A stretch of 64,000 nt of DNA from Bradyrhizobium sp. CER78 (GTDB lineage Bacteria; Pseudomonadota; Alphaproteobacteria; Rhizobiales; Xanthobacteraceae). How positions within the stretch are numbered: position 1 is the first letter of the stretch; every line of letters starts with the position of its first letter. The position numbers were made by a program, and so were the translations under genes. The stretch spans positions 310,001 to 374,000 of the forward strand of contig NZ_JARVWP010000003.1 in NCBI RefSeq assembly GCF_029846235.1. Direction: 5' to 3'. Below, piece after piece: positions 50,401 through 59,694 of the stretch. The notes below the pieces were generated by a model. That model was not told where the DNA came from and made no database searches. It saw only the letters and a list, made by a program, of their open reading frames with translations.

Positions 50401-51325
50401 CTTTGCGGCAAAGCATCCGACCAGCGACACTTATGCCGCGATTTATCGCAAGGCGCCGATTGCCCAGGGCTACGATCCGCGCTGGAGCATGTGGGCAGCG
50501 GCCTACGGCGGCTCACAGTCCACCGACGGCAACACGGCGCTCGGCTCGAACAACACCACCAGCCAGGTGTTCGGCACCGCGATTGGCGCCGACTACCGCT
50601 TCTCGCCGAACACGATCGCCGGCTTCGCGCTCGCTGGCGGCGGCACCAATTTCAGCGTCGCCAACAGCGGCGGCGGCCGCTCCGACCTGTTCCAGGCCGG
50701 CGCCTTCATCAGGCACACTATCGGCGCGGCGTACCTTGCCGGTGCGCTGGCCTATGGCTGGCAGGACATCACCACGGACCGCACCGTGATCGTCGGCAGC
50801 ATCGATCGCCTGCGCGCCGAGTTCATGGCCAATGCCTGGTCGGGCCGCGCCGAGGGCGGCACCCGCTTCGTCGCACCATGGATCGGCGGCGTTGGTCTTA
50901 CGCCCTACGCCGCCGGCCAGTTCACGACGTTCCAGCTTCCGGGTTACGCCGAGCAGGCGATCGTCGGCGCCAACACCTTTGCGCTCGCTTACAACGCGAA
51001 GAGCGTCACCGACAGCCGCAGCGAGCTCGGCCTGCGCGCCGACAAATCCTTCGCGCTGTCAGATGCGGTGCTGACGCTGCGCGGCCGCGCGGCCTGGGCG
51101 CATGATTTCAACCCCGACCACAGCATCGCCGCGACATTCCAGACCCTGCCCGGCGCGAGCTTCGTCGTGAGCGGCGCGGCGCAGGCCGCCGACTCCGCGC
51201 TCACCACCGCCTCCGCCGAGCTGAAATGGGCGAACGGCTGGTCGGCGCTTGCAAGCTTCGAGGGCGAGTTCTCCAACGTGACCCGCTCCTACGCCGGCAA
51301 GGGCGTGGTCCGCTATGCCTGGTAA
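47480..51325 (+). CDS. Autotransporter (type V) outer-membrane protein
   Basis: The protein has 1281 residues from ATG 47480; the TTG at 47459 is less likely. A signal peptide (GALLGSASLIALSSAAEA) is followed by a long passenger (about 40-740) of repetitive Ser/Thr/Gly/Asn-rich beta-helix sequence with many GN, GT and TAD repeats. A PATR-like stretch (LGGNGTIGNTVISGTLSPGNSPGTI) comes next. The C-terminal barrel (about 1010-1281) ends in a terminal Trp. It exposes the passenger on the cell surface, possibly in adhesion. No protease or lipase motif was seen in the passenger. Confidence 0.92.
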   Translation: MASGGGSGIWRGALLGSASLIALSSAAEAAVYCTGVGTANVLCDAAHPSDGGLNTSFGGDLTVNINAGAGITTRGVTASSSGNLTFNHNDPAGITAHQPYNGIGLSALGTITYTGSADVTADGYAITAGIGNGLTSITQTAGTIRGGTGIQAVGSGANASVNINTVGSRIVAGQAIFVVTDGSQSDVTIATGAVNGITTQAGGAIYVRMGQSLHTARNLSVTTNGAIVGGIYLQNGGVGTVDLTTNASVSGNITVEGNNSANANAFTVKLNQDVSGSVSLQNYGTGTTTVRTHGITGGTLSVSAAGGANNSLVVDGNIARGSGPDTAYYGALASVAFSAASGTNTATFNGDISGTFDTRTSTSKSAGGSVAGLSAALGSTSSNGSATLNANGSIAITGMTRSGSVANVTGAALSAFGEVPVDFNLHGAVTATSISDTASKVVGVSVGQNNLSTVRLTADGAVTATAIGAGSTATGISASGGSFAPSNINTGILTVHANGDVSATSDGAATGIGLSRGSTRFAALTAGLGGIDLDTKGTVSATSASAAAIGISGVMVNGADNAATLALRAEGNVIASGTAAGSYGIFAQRDGLGDIRIDALAGVQSSGVGIAASRSTPGNIFITTGTSVTGTTGITTSGGTTTLIANGIITGTGGTAVQFGGTNDVLQVQSGAVFNGNIVGSGTSIVQFGGTTASSFDLSKLGSGFANFGVLAGSNWSFTGNSNFAGSVNVDSVFILNGAMPNASVTVGPNGTLGGNGTIGNTVISGTLSPGNSPGTITMASLTMTAAATYLVQVTNTISDKAIVTGTANIAGNVIVQPLERITRKTTYTIVNAGTLSGTFGSASLLLANNLARNPVLSYVGNDVLLSVDPGLLSPILPANAGINHRSVAGAIDNGLLGGANLSNAFSAIFNLSGDNLLNGLTQLSGESAAGSQQTTFNAMNQFMGTMLDPFVDGRGATTMPTVSTAYTDDNSLAFAAKHPTSDTYAAIYRKAPIAQGYDPRWSMWAAAYGGSQSTDGNTALGSNNTTSQVFGTAIGADYRFSPNTIAGFALAGGGTNFSVANSGGGRSDLFQAGAFIRHTIGAAYLAGALAYGWQDITTDRTVIVGSIDRLRAEFMANAWSGRAEGGTRFVAPWIGGVGLTPYAAGQFTTFQLPGYAEQAIVGANTFALAYNAKSVTDSRSELGLRADKSFALSDAVLTLRGRAAWAHDFNPDHSIAATFQTLPGASFVVSGAAQAADSALTTASAELKWANGWSALASFEGEFSNVTRSYAGKGVVRYAW

Positions 51326-51805
51326 TGCCTTGCGGCGAGCATGCGTCTGCGTGATTTCGGAATATTAGAAAAGTATCCGTGAGTTGCCCGACGTGTCAAC
51401 TGGCGTGGTCGAACGCCGGCCACCGCCGGCTGCTTTGCATGGGGTTGTTTTCGATATTTTGCCAACGCGCCTCCCCGCAAAGGCGGCGCAGGCCCTCGCC
51501 GGGGGCCTCGTCATCGGACTGGGGACTGGCGATTCATTTGACCGTCAAATGACGGAAATGACGGTTATTTTGGCGAAAACGTTAAGCTTTTTGGCCCATC
51601 CGGCCGGTTCCAAGATTGACTTTACCGGTTTCGCCCCTATGTTGCGGGGCAACGCGGCCCTCGGATCGAAACGCGATTCGTCAGGTTTGCCGTCCGTCAG
51701 CGTTAGTCAGAGCCCCCGAGCTTTATAGAAAAGCGAGCCGTTTCGGGGCCGAACGCGACAGCCTTTTACCTTCGATTCCGAACGGCGGTTTCGACCAGAG
51801 GCTCA
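51326..51805. other. Region upstream of rhlE with possible promoter and long leader
   Basis: About 480 bases without a convincing gene. TTGACT (51616-51621), 16 bases, then TATGTT (51638-51643) could be a promoter and would give a 5' leader of about 155 bases to the helicase. Long untranslated leaders are common in cold-shock helicase genes. A 114-residue frame from 51384 is rejected (see below). Confidence 0.35.
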
Positions 51806-53266
51806 ATGTCTTTTTCCAATCTAGGCCTGTCCGATAAGGTCCAAGCCGCTGTTGCGGCCACCGGTTACACCACCCCCACCCCCATCCAGGAACAGGCAAT
51901 CCCGCACGTCCTCGCCCGGCGCGACGTCCTCGGCATTGCCCAGACCGGCACCGGCAAGACCGCTGCCTTCGTTCTCCCGATGCTCACCATCCTCGAGAAG
52001 GGCCGCGCCCGGGCACGGATGCCGCGCACGCTGATCCTCGAGCCGACTCGTGAGCTTGCCGCGCAGGTGAAGGAGAACTTCGACAAATACGGCGCCGGGC
52101 AGAAGCTCAACGTCGCCCTGCTGATCGGCGGCGTCTCGTTCGGCGACCAGGACTCCAAGCTGATGCGCGGCGTCGACGTCTTGATCGCAACGCCCGGCCG
52201 CCTGCTCGACCATACCGAACGCGGCGGATTGCTGCTCACCGGCGTCGAGCTGCTGGTCATCGACGAAGCCGACCGCATGCTTGACATGGGCTTCATCCCC
52301 GACATCGAGCGCATCTGCAAGCTCGTTCCCTTCACGCGGCAGACCCTGTTCTTCACCGCAACGATGCCGCCGGAAATCAGCCGCATCACCGAGGCCTTCC
52401 TGCACAACCCGGCCCGGATCGAGGTGTCCAAGCCCGCGACGACTGCGGTGACCGTGACCCAATCGCAGGTGCCCGCCGGCCGCGAGCCGCACGAGAAGCG
52501 CGAGATCCTCCGCCGCCTGCTGCGCGATGCCAAGGACCTCAACAACGCGATTATCTTCTGCAATCGCAAGCGCGAAGTCGCCGTCCTTCACAAATCGCTG
52601 CAGAAGCACGGCTTCAGCGTCGGCGCCCTGCATGGCGACATGGACCAGAGCGCGCGCATGGCCGCGCTCGATCAGTTCCGCAAGGGCGAGCTGCCCCTGC
52701 TGGTCGCCTCCGACGTCGCCGCCCGCGGCCTCGATATCCCGGCCGTCAGCCACGTCTTCAATTTCGATGTGCCGCATCACCCCGATGACTACGTCCATCG
52801 CATCGGCCGCACCGGACGCGCCGGACGCACCGGCACCGCGATCTCCATCGTCACCCCGCTCGACAGCAAGTCGATGGCCGCAATCGAGAAGCTGATCGGT
52901 CAGCAGATTCCGCGCACCGAGGGCGACTACACCGTTCACAGCGACGCCTCCGACGAGGACGCCGCGCCGCGCCGCTCGCGCAGCCGCGAAGGTTCGCGCG
53001 ATGGCGCCCGCGGCGGCCGCAAGCCGCGGCGTGAACGCGAAGCGCGCGAGCCGCGTCACGACCAGGAGCCCCGCCAGGAGCGTGCAGCCAAGCCGGAGCG
53101 CGAGCCGCGCCACGGCCGTGGCTCTTCGCCCCAGGCAGCTCCGTCGCATGTGCCGTCGATCGGACGTGCCGAACCGCGGCGGCCGCAGCGCGAGGTCGAC
53201 CACGAGCCCGCCGATCATTCGCACCTGCCCGCCTTCCTGCTGCGACCCGTGCGCGCACGCGCCTAA
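51806..53266 (+). CDS. rhlE: DEAD-box RNA helicase, RhlE type
   Basis: The protein has 486 residues. Motifs in order: Q motif TPTPIQEQAI; Walker A AQTGTGKT (45-52); PTRELAAQ; TPGRLLDH; DEAD at 153-156; TAT in FTATMPPE where SAT is usual; FCNRKREVAVLH; ARGLDIP; and HRIGRTGRAGRTG. A Arg/Pro-rich C-terminal tail (about 390-486) is likely disordered and binds RNA. RhlE helps ribosome assembly and mRNA turnover, often in the cold. It is monocistronic. Confidence 0.95.
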   Translation: MSFSNLGLSDKVQAAVAATGYTTPTPIQEQAIPHVLARRDVLGIAQTGTGKTAAFVLPMLTILEKGRARARMPRTLILEPTRELAAQVKENFDKYGAGQKLNVALLIGGVSFGDQDSKLMRGVDVLIATPGRLLDHTERGGLLLTGVELLVIDEADRMLDMGFIPDIERICKLVPFTRQTLFFTATMPPEISRITEAFLHNPARIEVSKPATTAVTVTQSQVPAGREPHEKREILRRLLRDAKDLNNAIIFCNRKREVAVLHKSLQKHGFSVGALHGDMDQSARMAALDQFRKGELPLLVASDVAARGLDIPAVSHVFNFDVPHHPDDYVHRIGRTGRAGRTGTAISIVTPLDSKSMAAIEKLIGQQIPRTEGDYTVHSDASDEDAAPRRSRSREGSRDGARGGRKPRREREAREPRHDQEPRQERAAKPEREPRHGRGSSPQAAPSHVPSIGRAEPRRPQREVDHEPADHSHLPAFLLRPVRARA

Positions 53267-53580
53267 GGGCTGCTGTGTTGCCGCCGCGCCAGCGGCGGTA
53301 TTCCGGACAGTTGATGTTGCCGCCGGCCGTCGTCACACGCGCTGATCTCCCGCGTTTGAAACAAATGCGCCCTGTTTTCGCATCGCGTTGACACGCAAGC
53401 GAAAAGCTTCCGAAAGCCGCTCGCGAACGCGACGGCGTCAGGCGCATTGAACAATAGTCGCGGCCGGCTTCCCGTAGTTCTACTGTTTACCTTGCCTTCA
53501 CTCTCGTCCCGTACCCTCGCCCCTATAATTTAGTCATTGCTGCCCGACACGACCGGCATTGGTGCATTGAGGACGTAACA
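53267..53580. other. Intergenic region with hairpin and promoter of the diguanylate cyclase
   Basis: A hairpin CCGCCGC-GCCA-GCGGCGG (53281-53298) just after rhlE may end its transcript, although there is no T run. A TATAAT box (53524-53529) lies about 50 bases before the cyclase start, with no strong -35 element. Nothing else is recognised. Confidence 0.45.
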
Positions 53581-54648
53581 GTGGTCAAACTGCTGGACGA
53601 ACACGAACGTACGTTGGCCTTTGCCGAAGTCGCGCTTGGTCAGATCCGCTCGCTTCGCCAGACCGCCGTCCCCCGCAATTATGAGATCTGGTACGTCTAC
53701 GCGACCGGATACAACGCACCGCTCAACAAGGTCATCAACGAGACGCTGGCGCGCAGCGGCAAGCTCTCTGAATCCGATCTCGAGCAGATCTACGAAACCT
53801 ATCTTTCGCACATCAAGACCTCGGACCGCATCGACAAGGTCGGCGCGCGCGTCATCGGCGAGATCGATGCCGTCATGAAGCTGATCACCGATGCGCTCGG
53901 TGTGTCCGCGACCTATGACGCCAGCCTCGTCGGCGCCAGCGACCGCCTCTCGACCGCGACGACCCGCGACCAGATCAAGACCATCGTCGAGGGGCTCGCC
54001 AAATCGACCCGTGAGATGCGCGAGACCAATCAGGCGCTGGAGAACCGGCTCGCGCTGTCCAAGTCTGAGATCAACGAGCTGCAGCACAGCCTCGAGGCGA
54101 TCCGCGCCGAGAGCCTGACCGATCCGCTCACCGGCCTCGGCAACCGGAAATATTTCGACCGCTCGATGGACATGGCGGTGCAGGCCGCGCTGGCCAGCGG
54201 CGAGCCGCTGTCGCTCCTGATGTTCGACATCGATCACTTCAAGTCGTTCAACGATTCCTACGGCCATCTCACCGGCGATCAGGTGCTGCGGCTGGTGGCG
54301 CAATCGCTGAAGCAGACCATCAAGGGCCAGGACATCACTGCCCGCTACGGCGGCGAGGAATTCGCTGTCGTGCTGCCCAACACCGCGCTGCGCCAGGCGC
54401 TGACGGTCGCCGATCACATCCGCCGTGCCGTGATGGCCAAGGAGCTGAAGAAGAAGTCGACCGGTGAAATCCTCGGCCGGGTCACGATCTCGGTCGGCGT
54501 CTCCATGTTGAAACCGGCCGACGACACGGATTCGCTGATCGAGCGCGCCGATGCCTGCCTCTATGCCGCCAAGCGCGCCGGCCGCAACCGCGTGATCTGC
54601 GAGGCCGATCCGGAATTCAGCGCCGAGACGCAATCGCGCGTGGCGTGA
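53581..54648 (+). CDS. GGDEF-domain diguanylate cyclase
   Basis: The protein has 355 residues from GTG 53581. An N-terminal region (about 1-165) is helical with a coiled-coil segment before the catalytic domain (TREMRETNQALENRLALSKSEINELQHSLE). The GGDEF domain follows, with the substrate site RYGGEEF (257-261 contain GGEEF) and the upstream DIDHFKSFND metal site. The allosteric I-site is degenerate: KGQD instead of RxxD. It makes cyclic di-GMP from two GTP. No membrane span; a soluble sensor is likely. Control at the N-terminus is not recognised. Confidence 0.9.
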   Translation: MVKLLDEHERTLAFAEVALGQIRSLRQTAVPRNYEIWYVYATGYNAPLNKVINETLARSGKLSESDLEQIYETYLSHIKTSDRIDKVGARVIGEIDAVMKLITDALGVSATYDASLVGASDRLSTATTRDQIKTIVEGLAKSTREMRETNQALENRLALSKSEINELQHSLEAIRAESLTDPLTGLGNRKYFDRSMDMAVQAALASGEPLSLLMFDIDHFKSFNDSYGHLTGDQVLRLVAQSLKQTIKGQDITARYGGEEFAVVLPNTALRQALTVADHIRRAVMAKELKKKSTGEILGRVTISVGVSMLKPADDTDSLIERADACLYAAKRAGRNRVICEADPEFSAETQSRVA

Positions 54649-54671
54649 TCTGATCGCTTAAATTCCGCCGT

Positions 54672-54758
54672 CGTCATTGCGAGCGAAGCGAAGCAATCCA
54701 TCGTGCCGCATATGTGGAACGATGGATTGCTTCGTCGCTATCGCTCCTCGCAATGACG
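54672..54758. repeat. Intergenic palindrome, CGTCATTGCGAGC family, copy 1
   Basis: CGTCATTGCGAG (from 54672) and CTCGCAATGACG (to 54758) are inverted arms, with GAAGCAATCCATCG and CGATGGATTGCTTC pairing inside. A second copy is at 55295-55416. It separates the cyclase and the TfoX-like gene, which are convergent. Confidence 0.9.
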
Positions 54759-54781
54759 TGGAGGGGTTTCGCCCGTCAGAA

Positions 54782-55243
54782 TCAGGATAGTTTTCTTTTC
54801 TGTGTCCGCTTCTTTGAAGGTCGCTTCGCCGCAGACTTCCTCACCGCCGCCTTCGCCTTGTTGCCTGCAACTTTCTTTGCAGCAGCCTTCTTCGTCGACG
54901 CCTTCGCCTTCCTTGGCCGCTTGCGCAGCGCGGCACGCTGGGCGGCGCCGAGTGCCGAGCGCGCCCAGACCGCGAGTTCCTCGGAATCATCGAACAGCCG
55001 GGCCGGCAGCTGCCAGTAGGAGTTCACCGTCACCGTCTTGGAACGCGTCTGGTACTGGAACGGCCCACAGCCCTCCGCCTCGAATTGCGGGATGGTTTCT
55101 TCGTCGGCGCGGAAGTAGAGCCCGGCACGCAGCGCGAGCGCGAAATTGGTGCCGTCAGCGGAAATGCCGTAGCCGGAGAACATCCGGCGCAGCGTGACCG
55201 GGCCGAAATCGGCGAACAGGTCGGTCAGGAATTCGCGGTCCAT
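54782..55243 (-). CDS. TfoX N-terminal domain protein with lysine-rich tail
   Basis: The protein has 153 residues from ATG 55243; a longer start at 55510 is rejected because it passes through a repeat. Residues 1-100 form a TfoX_N domain (REFLTDLFADFGPVTLRRMFSGYGIS, ALRAGLYFRADE, GPFQYQTRSKTVTVNSYW). From about 110 the tail is almost only Lys, Ala and Arg (KKAAAKKVAGNKAKAA), similar to histone H1-like tails. The tail suggests DNA or RNA binding. The TfoX C-terminal domain is missing, as in many alphaproteobacterial proteins. Confidence 0.85.
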   Translation of the reverse strand: MDREFLTDLFADFGPVTLRRMFSGYGISADGTNFALALRAGLYFRADEETIPQFEAEGCGPFQYQTRSKTVTVNSYWQLPARLFDDSEELAVWARSALGAAQRAALRKRPRKAKASTKKAAAKKVAGNKAKAAVRKSAAKRPSKKRTQKRKLS

Positions 55244-55294
55244 GTGCCCATCGCCCCGCTTTGCGCGCTCAGGGGAAGAGCGCGTCTCCATCCA

Positions 55295-55416
55295 CGTCAT
55301 TGCGAGCCAACGGGTCGCGCGAACGCGCGCCCGATAACAGGCTCCGCGAAGCAATCCATCCAACCGGGTATGCGGACCCATGGATTGCTTCGTCGCTATC
55401 GCTCCTCGCAATGACG
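55295..55416. repeat. Intergenic palindrome, CGTCATTGCGAGC family, copy 2
   Basis: It begins CGTCATTGCGAGCC and ends GCTCCTCGCAATGACG, with GAAGCAATCCATCCAA and ATGGATTGCTTCGTCG pairing inside. It is longer than the copy at 54672 because of an inserted CGCG-rich stretch. It lies between sufA and the TfoX-like gene. Confidence 0.88.
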
Positions 55417-55466
55417 CCGGATGGAATTGGTGGTTGCGCCGCAGAGACCGGCGTTCCCTTGATCTT

Positions 55467-55865
55467 CTAGACCGTGGCCGGCTTGAGCTGCACCGATTCG
55501 CCGCAGCCACAGGCGGAAACCTGGTTCGGGTTGTTGAACACGAACTGGGCCTGCATCTTGTCGGCCACGTAGTCCATCTCGGTGCCGAGCAGGAACAGCA
55601 CGGCCTTCGGATCGACCAGGATCTTCACGCCCTTGTCCTCGACCACTTCGTCGGTCGGGCGGATCTCGTGGGCGTATTCGACGGTGTAGGACTGTCCGGC
55701 GCAGCCGCCATTCCTGATGCCGACGCGCAGGCCGACGATCTCCGAGTCAGCGCGCTTGGTCAGCTCGGAAATCCGTTCCGCCGCGGCATCGGTCAGCTTC
55801 ATGACCTGCGGGCGCGGCCGCTTCGGCTTGGCTGGGGTTGGTGAAACTTGCGTCATGTCACTCAT
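55467..55865 (-). CDS. sufA: SufA/IscA-type iron-sulfur carrier protein
   Basis: This encodes 132 residues; ATG 55865 or 55856 are both possible starts. The A-type carrier signature is present: Cys55 in RNGGCAGQSY and the CGCG pair at Cys119 and Cys121 (SACGCGES). The N-terminal 22 residues are an Ala/Pro/Lys-rich extension. It accepts clusters from SufBCD and passes them to apo-proteins. It is the last gene of the suf run, 65 bases after sufT. Confidence 0.94.
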   Translation of the reverse strand: MSDMTQVSPTPAKPKRPRPQVMKLTDAAAERISELTKRADSEIVGLRVGIRNGGCAGQSYTVEYAHEIRPTDEVVEDKGVKILVDPKAVLFLLGTEMDYVADKMQAQFVFNNPNQVSACGCGESVQLKPATV

Positions 55866-55930
55866 GTGGTCAGTCCCAGCGGCAAATCAATTGCCGGATA
55901 TTCCAAGGTTAAGTTCAATCCCCTAACGCA

Positions 55931-56302
55931 TCACCACATATTGAGGACGAGGCGCGCCTCATCCGACATCCGGTCCGGCGTCCAGGCCGGATCCCAGACC
56001 AGATTGACGTTGACGACACCGACGCCGGGAACGCTGGCGACCGCGTTCTCGACCATGGTCGGCAGCTCGCCGGCCGCCGGGCAGTTCGGCGTGGTCAGGG
56101 TCATCAGGATGTCGACCGAGCGATCATCCTTGAGATCGACCTTGTAGATCAGGCCGAGCTCGTAGATGTCGGCCGGGATTTCCGGGTCGAACACCGTCTT
56201 CAGCGCCGCGACGATTTCGCCGCTCATGCGCTCGGTCTCCTCCGCCGGCAGTGCCGAGGTGGTTTCCATGGTGGCCGTCTTGACTTCGGCTGTATCGGTC
56301 AT
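55931..56302 (-). CDS. sufT: SUF system DUF59 protein SufT
   Basis: This encodes 123 residues. It has the MIP18/DUF59 core: VFDPEIPADIYELGLIY (Asp39-Pro-Glu41) and TTPNCPAAGE with Cys74. An N-terminal extension of about 25 residues is present. SufT proteins help mature Fe-S enzymes. The start overlaps the stop of sufS by four bases, so it is co-translated in the operon. Confidence 0.92.
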   Translation of the reverse strand: MTDTAEVKTATMETTSALPAEETERMSGEIVAALKTVFDPEIPADIYELGLIYKVDLKDDRSVDILMTLTTPNCPAAGELPTMVENAVASVPGVGVVNVNLVWDPAWTPDRMSDEARLVLNMW

Positions 56303-57546
56303 GCGAACAATTCCCGCGCCTTGATCAGCGCCTGCGCCAGATGGTCGACTTCTTCCCTTGTATTATACATCCCGAAGGATGCCCGGCAGGTGGCCGTGAC
56401 GTTGAACCGCTCTAAAAGCGGCATCACGCAATGGGTCCCGGCGCGCACGGCGATGCCCTGCCGATCGATCACGGTCGCGACATCGTGGGGATGCGCGCCC
56501 TTCATCTCGAACGAGATCACCGGGCCCTTGTTGCGGGCGATGCCGATCACGCGCAGCGAGTTGATCTCGCGCAGGCGCTCCTGCGCGTAGGTGAGCAGCT
56601 CGTGCTCATGCGCGGCGATGCGCTCCTTGCCGATCGAATTGACGTAGTCGATGGCGGCGCCGAGCCCGATCGCCTCGACGATCGGCGGCGTGCCGGCCTC
56701 GAACTTGTGCGGCGGATCGCCATAGGTGACCCAGTCCTTGGCCACTTCACGGATCATCTCGCCGCCGCCGTTGAACGGCCGCATCGCCACCAGATGCTCG
56801 TGCTTGGCATAGAGCGCGCCGATGCCGGTCGGCCCGTACACCTTGTGGCCGGTAAAGGCGTAGAAATCGCAGTCGAGGTCCTGCACGTCGATCGGCAGAT
56901 GCACCGCGCCCTGCGCACCGTCGACCAGCACCGGAATGCCGCGGGCGTGGGCGAGCCGGATCACCTCCTTGACCGGGACCAGTGTGCCGAGCGCGTTCGA
57001 CATCTGGGTGACGGCGACGATCTTAGTGCGCGGTGTGAGGAGCTTCTCGAACTCCTCGATCAGGAAGTTGCCTTCGTCGTCGACCGGCGCCCACTTGATC
57101 ACGGCGCCCTGGCGTTCCCTGAGGAAGTGCCACGGCACGATGTTGGAGTGGTGCTCCATGATCGAGAGGACGATCTCGTCGCCCTCCTTGAGGTTCTCTC
57201 CGCCCCAGGACGACGCCACCAAATTGATCGCCTCGGTGACATTGCGGGTGAAGACGATCTCTTCGTTGCGGCGCGCGTTGATGAACTGCGCGACCTTGCC
57301 GCGGGCGCCCTCATAGGCCTCCGTCGCGGCATTGGCGAGGTAATGCAGGCCGCGATGCACGTTGGCGTATTCGCTCTTGTAGGCCTCAGTCATGCGGTCG
57401 AGCACCGCATTCGGCTTCTGCGCCGAAGCGGCGTTGTCGAGATAGACCAGCGGCTTGCCGTAGATCTGCATGGCGAGCGCCGGGAAATCCTGCCGCACCA
57501 GCGCGACGTCGTAAGAACCGTTGGCGACCGCCTTGTGCATGCTCAC
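56299..57546 (-). CDS. sufS: Cysteine desulfurase SufS
   Basis: The protein has 415 residues. It is a PLP class V aminotransferase of the SufS (group II) type: HRGLHYLANAATEAYEGAR, VTEAINLVASSWG, the PLP lysine in AFTGHKVYGPTG, and the short catalytic loop with Cys387 in TATCRASFGMYNT. It transfers sulfur from cysteine to SufE or SufU-type partners; no such gene is adjacent. It overlaps sufD and sufT by four bases on each side. Confidence 0.95.
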   Translation of the reverse strand: MSMHKAVANGSYDVALVRQDFPALAMQIYGKPLVYLDNAASAQKPNAVLDRMTEAYKSEYANVHRGLHYLANAATEAYEGARGKVAQFINARRNEEIVFTRNVTEAINLVASSWGGENLKEGDEIVLSIMEHHSNIVPWHFLRERQGAVIKWAPVDDEGNFLIEEFEKLLTPRTKIVAVTQMSNALGTLVPVKEVIRLAHARGIPVLVDGAQGAVHLPIDVQDLDCDFYAFTGHKVYGPTGIGALYAKHEHLVAMRPFNGGGEMIREVAKDWVTYGDPPHKFEAGTPPIVEAIGLGAAIDYVNSIGKERIAAHEHELLTYAQERLREINSLRVIGIARNKGPVISFEMKGAHPHDVATVIDRQGIAVRAGTHCVMPLLERFNVTATCRASFGMYNTREEVDHLAQALIKARELFA

Positions 57547-58865
57547 GCCCTCGCTTCCAGCCAGCGCTGCGCGGTGGCGATTGCCACCTCGCGCAATGCG
57601 TCGCTGGTGATGCTCTCGATCGCCTCGCCGACGAAGGCCTGGATCAGCAGCGCCTGGGCTTCCTTCTCGGGCAGGCCGCGGGCGCGCATGTAGAACAGCA
57701 GGCTCTCGTCGAGCGCACCGGTGGTCGCACCGTGACCGCAGGTGACGTCGTCGGCGAAGATCTCGAGTTCCGGCTTGTTGTCGGCTTCCGCATCGTCGGA
57801 CAGTAGCAGCGCGCGGGTCATCATCTTGGCGTCGGTCTTCTGCGCGTCCGGACGCACGATGATGCGGCCCTGGAACACGCTATGGGCGCGGTCGTCGACG
57901 ACCGCGCGGAAGATCTCGCGGCTCGCGCAGTGCGGCACCGCGTGATCCATGAACAGCGTGGTGTCGGCGTGCTGCGTGCCGTTGATCAGATTGACGCCGT
58001 TGGTCTCGACCTTCGAGCCCTCGCCGGCGCAGGTCACCGTCAGCTGATAGCGGCTGACATGACCGCCCGAGGTCAGGCCGAACGTGTTCAGGTGAGCGTG
58101 CGCGCCGAGCGAAATCGTCGCCGAGGAAATGTTGAACGCATCGACGCTGTCCTCGACCAGACGCACGTGGTCGAACCGTGCATTGTCGCCGATCGCGACG
58201 ACCAGCCCGTCATGCGCCTGGTAGGCCTTGGCGCCCTCACCGGCGAGATAGCTCTCCACCAGCGTGACATTGGTATCGCGGCCGAGCCGCAGCAGCGAGC
58301 GCGTGAACATCGAGGCCGGCGCCGTGCCGGAGGCGACGTGCACGATGTGCAGCGGCTGTGCCAGCACCGTGCCGTCGGCGAGCTCGATGACGACGCCATC
58401 GGTCGCCATCGCGCCGTTCAGCGCGATCATCGGATTGGAGATGTCAGTGGCAAAGGCCTGCGCCGAGAGCGCGCCATCGCTGGCGTCGAGCACGTCGCGC
58501 AGCGGACGGATGCCGAGCCCCTTTTCGAGGCTGCCGAGATCGGACAGATCAGGCGCGAACGCGCCATCGACCAGCACCAGGCGGCGTACGCCGTCGATCG
58601 CCCGCAGCTTGACGGCGGCAGCAGCGCGAGCCAGCGCCGCTGCGTCCGGCGCAGGCGCCAGCGGCAGCACCTCGCGCATCAGCGCGCGCAAATCGGTGTA
58701 CTTCCAATCCTCGATCCGGCGATGCGGCAGGCCCGAGCGCTCATAGGCCTCGAATGCTTCGCGGCGCTGATCGGCGATCTTGCCCTTGCCCGGCAGACGG
58801 TCGCGCGCGACGGCGAATGCATCGCCCAGCGCGCGCCCGGTCTCGGTCTTTGCGACAACGTTCAT
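57543..58865 (-). CDS. sufD: Fe-S scaffold subunit SufD
   Basis: The protein has 440 residues. It contains the SufBD beta-helix: VEDSVDAFNISSATISLGAHAHLNTFGLTSGG and the GRIIVRPDAQKTDAKMMTRALLLSDDAEADNKPELEIFADDV core, ending with the ARGLPEKEAQ helix. It forms a SufB-SufC2-SufD complex. The N-terminal region is shorter and less conserved, as usual. It overlaps sufS by four bases and is 17 bases after sufC. Confidence 0.94.
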   Translation of the reverse strand: MNVVAKTETGRALGDAFAVARDRLPGKGKIADQRREAFEAYERSGLPHRRIEDWKYTDLRALMREVLPLAPAPDAAALARAAAAVKLRAIDGVRRLVLVDGAFAPDLSDLGSLEKGLGIRPLRDVLDASDGALSAQAFATDISNPMIALNGAMATDGVVIELADGTVLAQPLHIVHVASGTAPASMFTRSLLRLGRDTNVTLVESYLAGEGAKAYQAHDGLVVAIGDNARFDHVRLVEDSVDAFNISSATISLGAHAHLNTFGLTSGGHVSRYQLTVTCAGEGSKVETNGVNLINGTQHADTTLFMDHAVPHCASREIFRAVVDDRAHSVFQGRIIVRPDAQKTDAKMMTRALLLSDDAEADNKPELEIFADDVTCGHGATTGALDESLLFYMRARGLPEKEAQALLIQAFVGEAIESITSDALREVAIATAQRWLEARA

Positions 58866-58882
58866 TTGAAAACCCGTATTTG

Positions 58883-59635
<753 letters not shown>

Positions 59636-59694
59636 CTGATTTTTTCCTGAGCATCATCCCGGGGCGCGTCGGCCGCGCCCTTAAGCGGGATGGA

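Noticed and set aside
51384..51728. 114-residue frame between the autotransporter and rhlE
   Set aside because: No ribosome site, weak codon pattern, and it overlaps the likely rhlE promoter region.
54782..55510. Longer TfoX-like protein starting at 55510
   Set aside because: The extra 89 residues are translated from an intergenic palindrome (55295-55416). The TfoX_N domain starts at ATG 55243.
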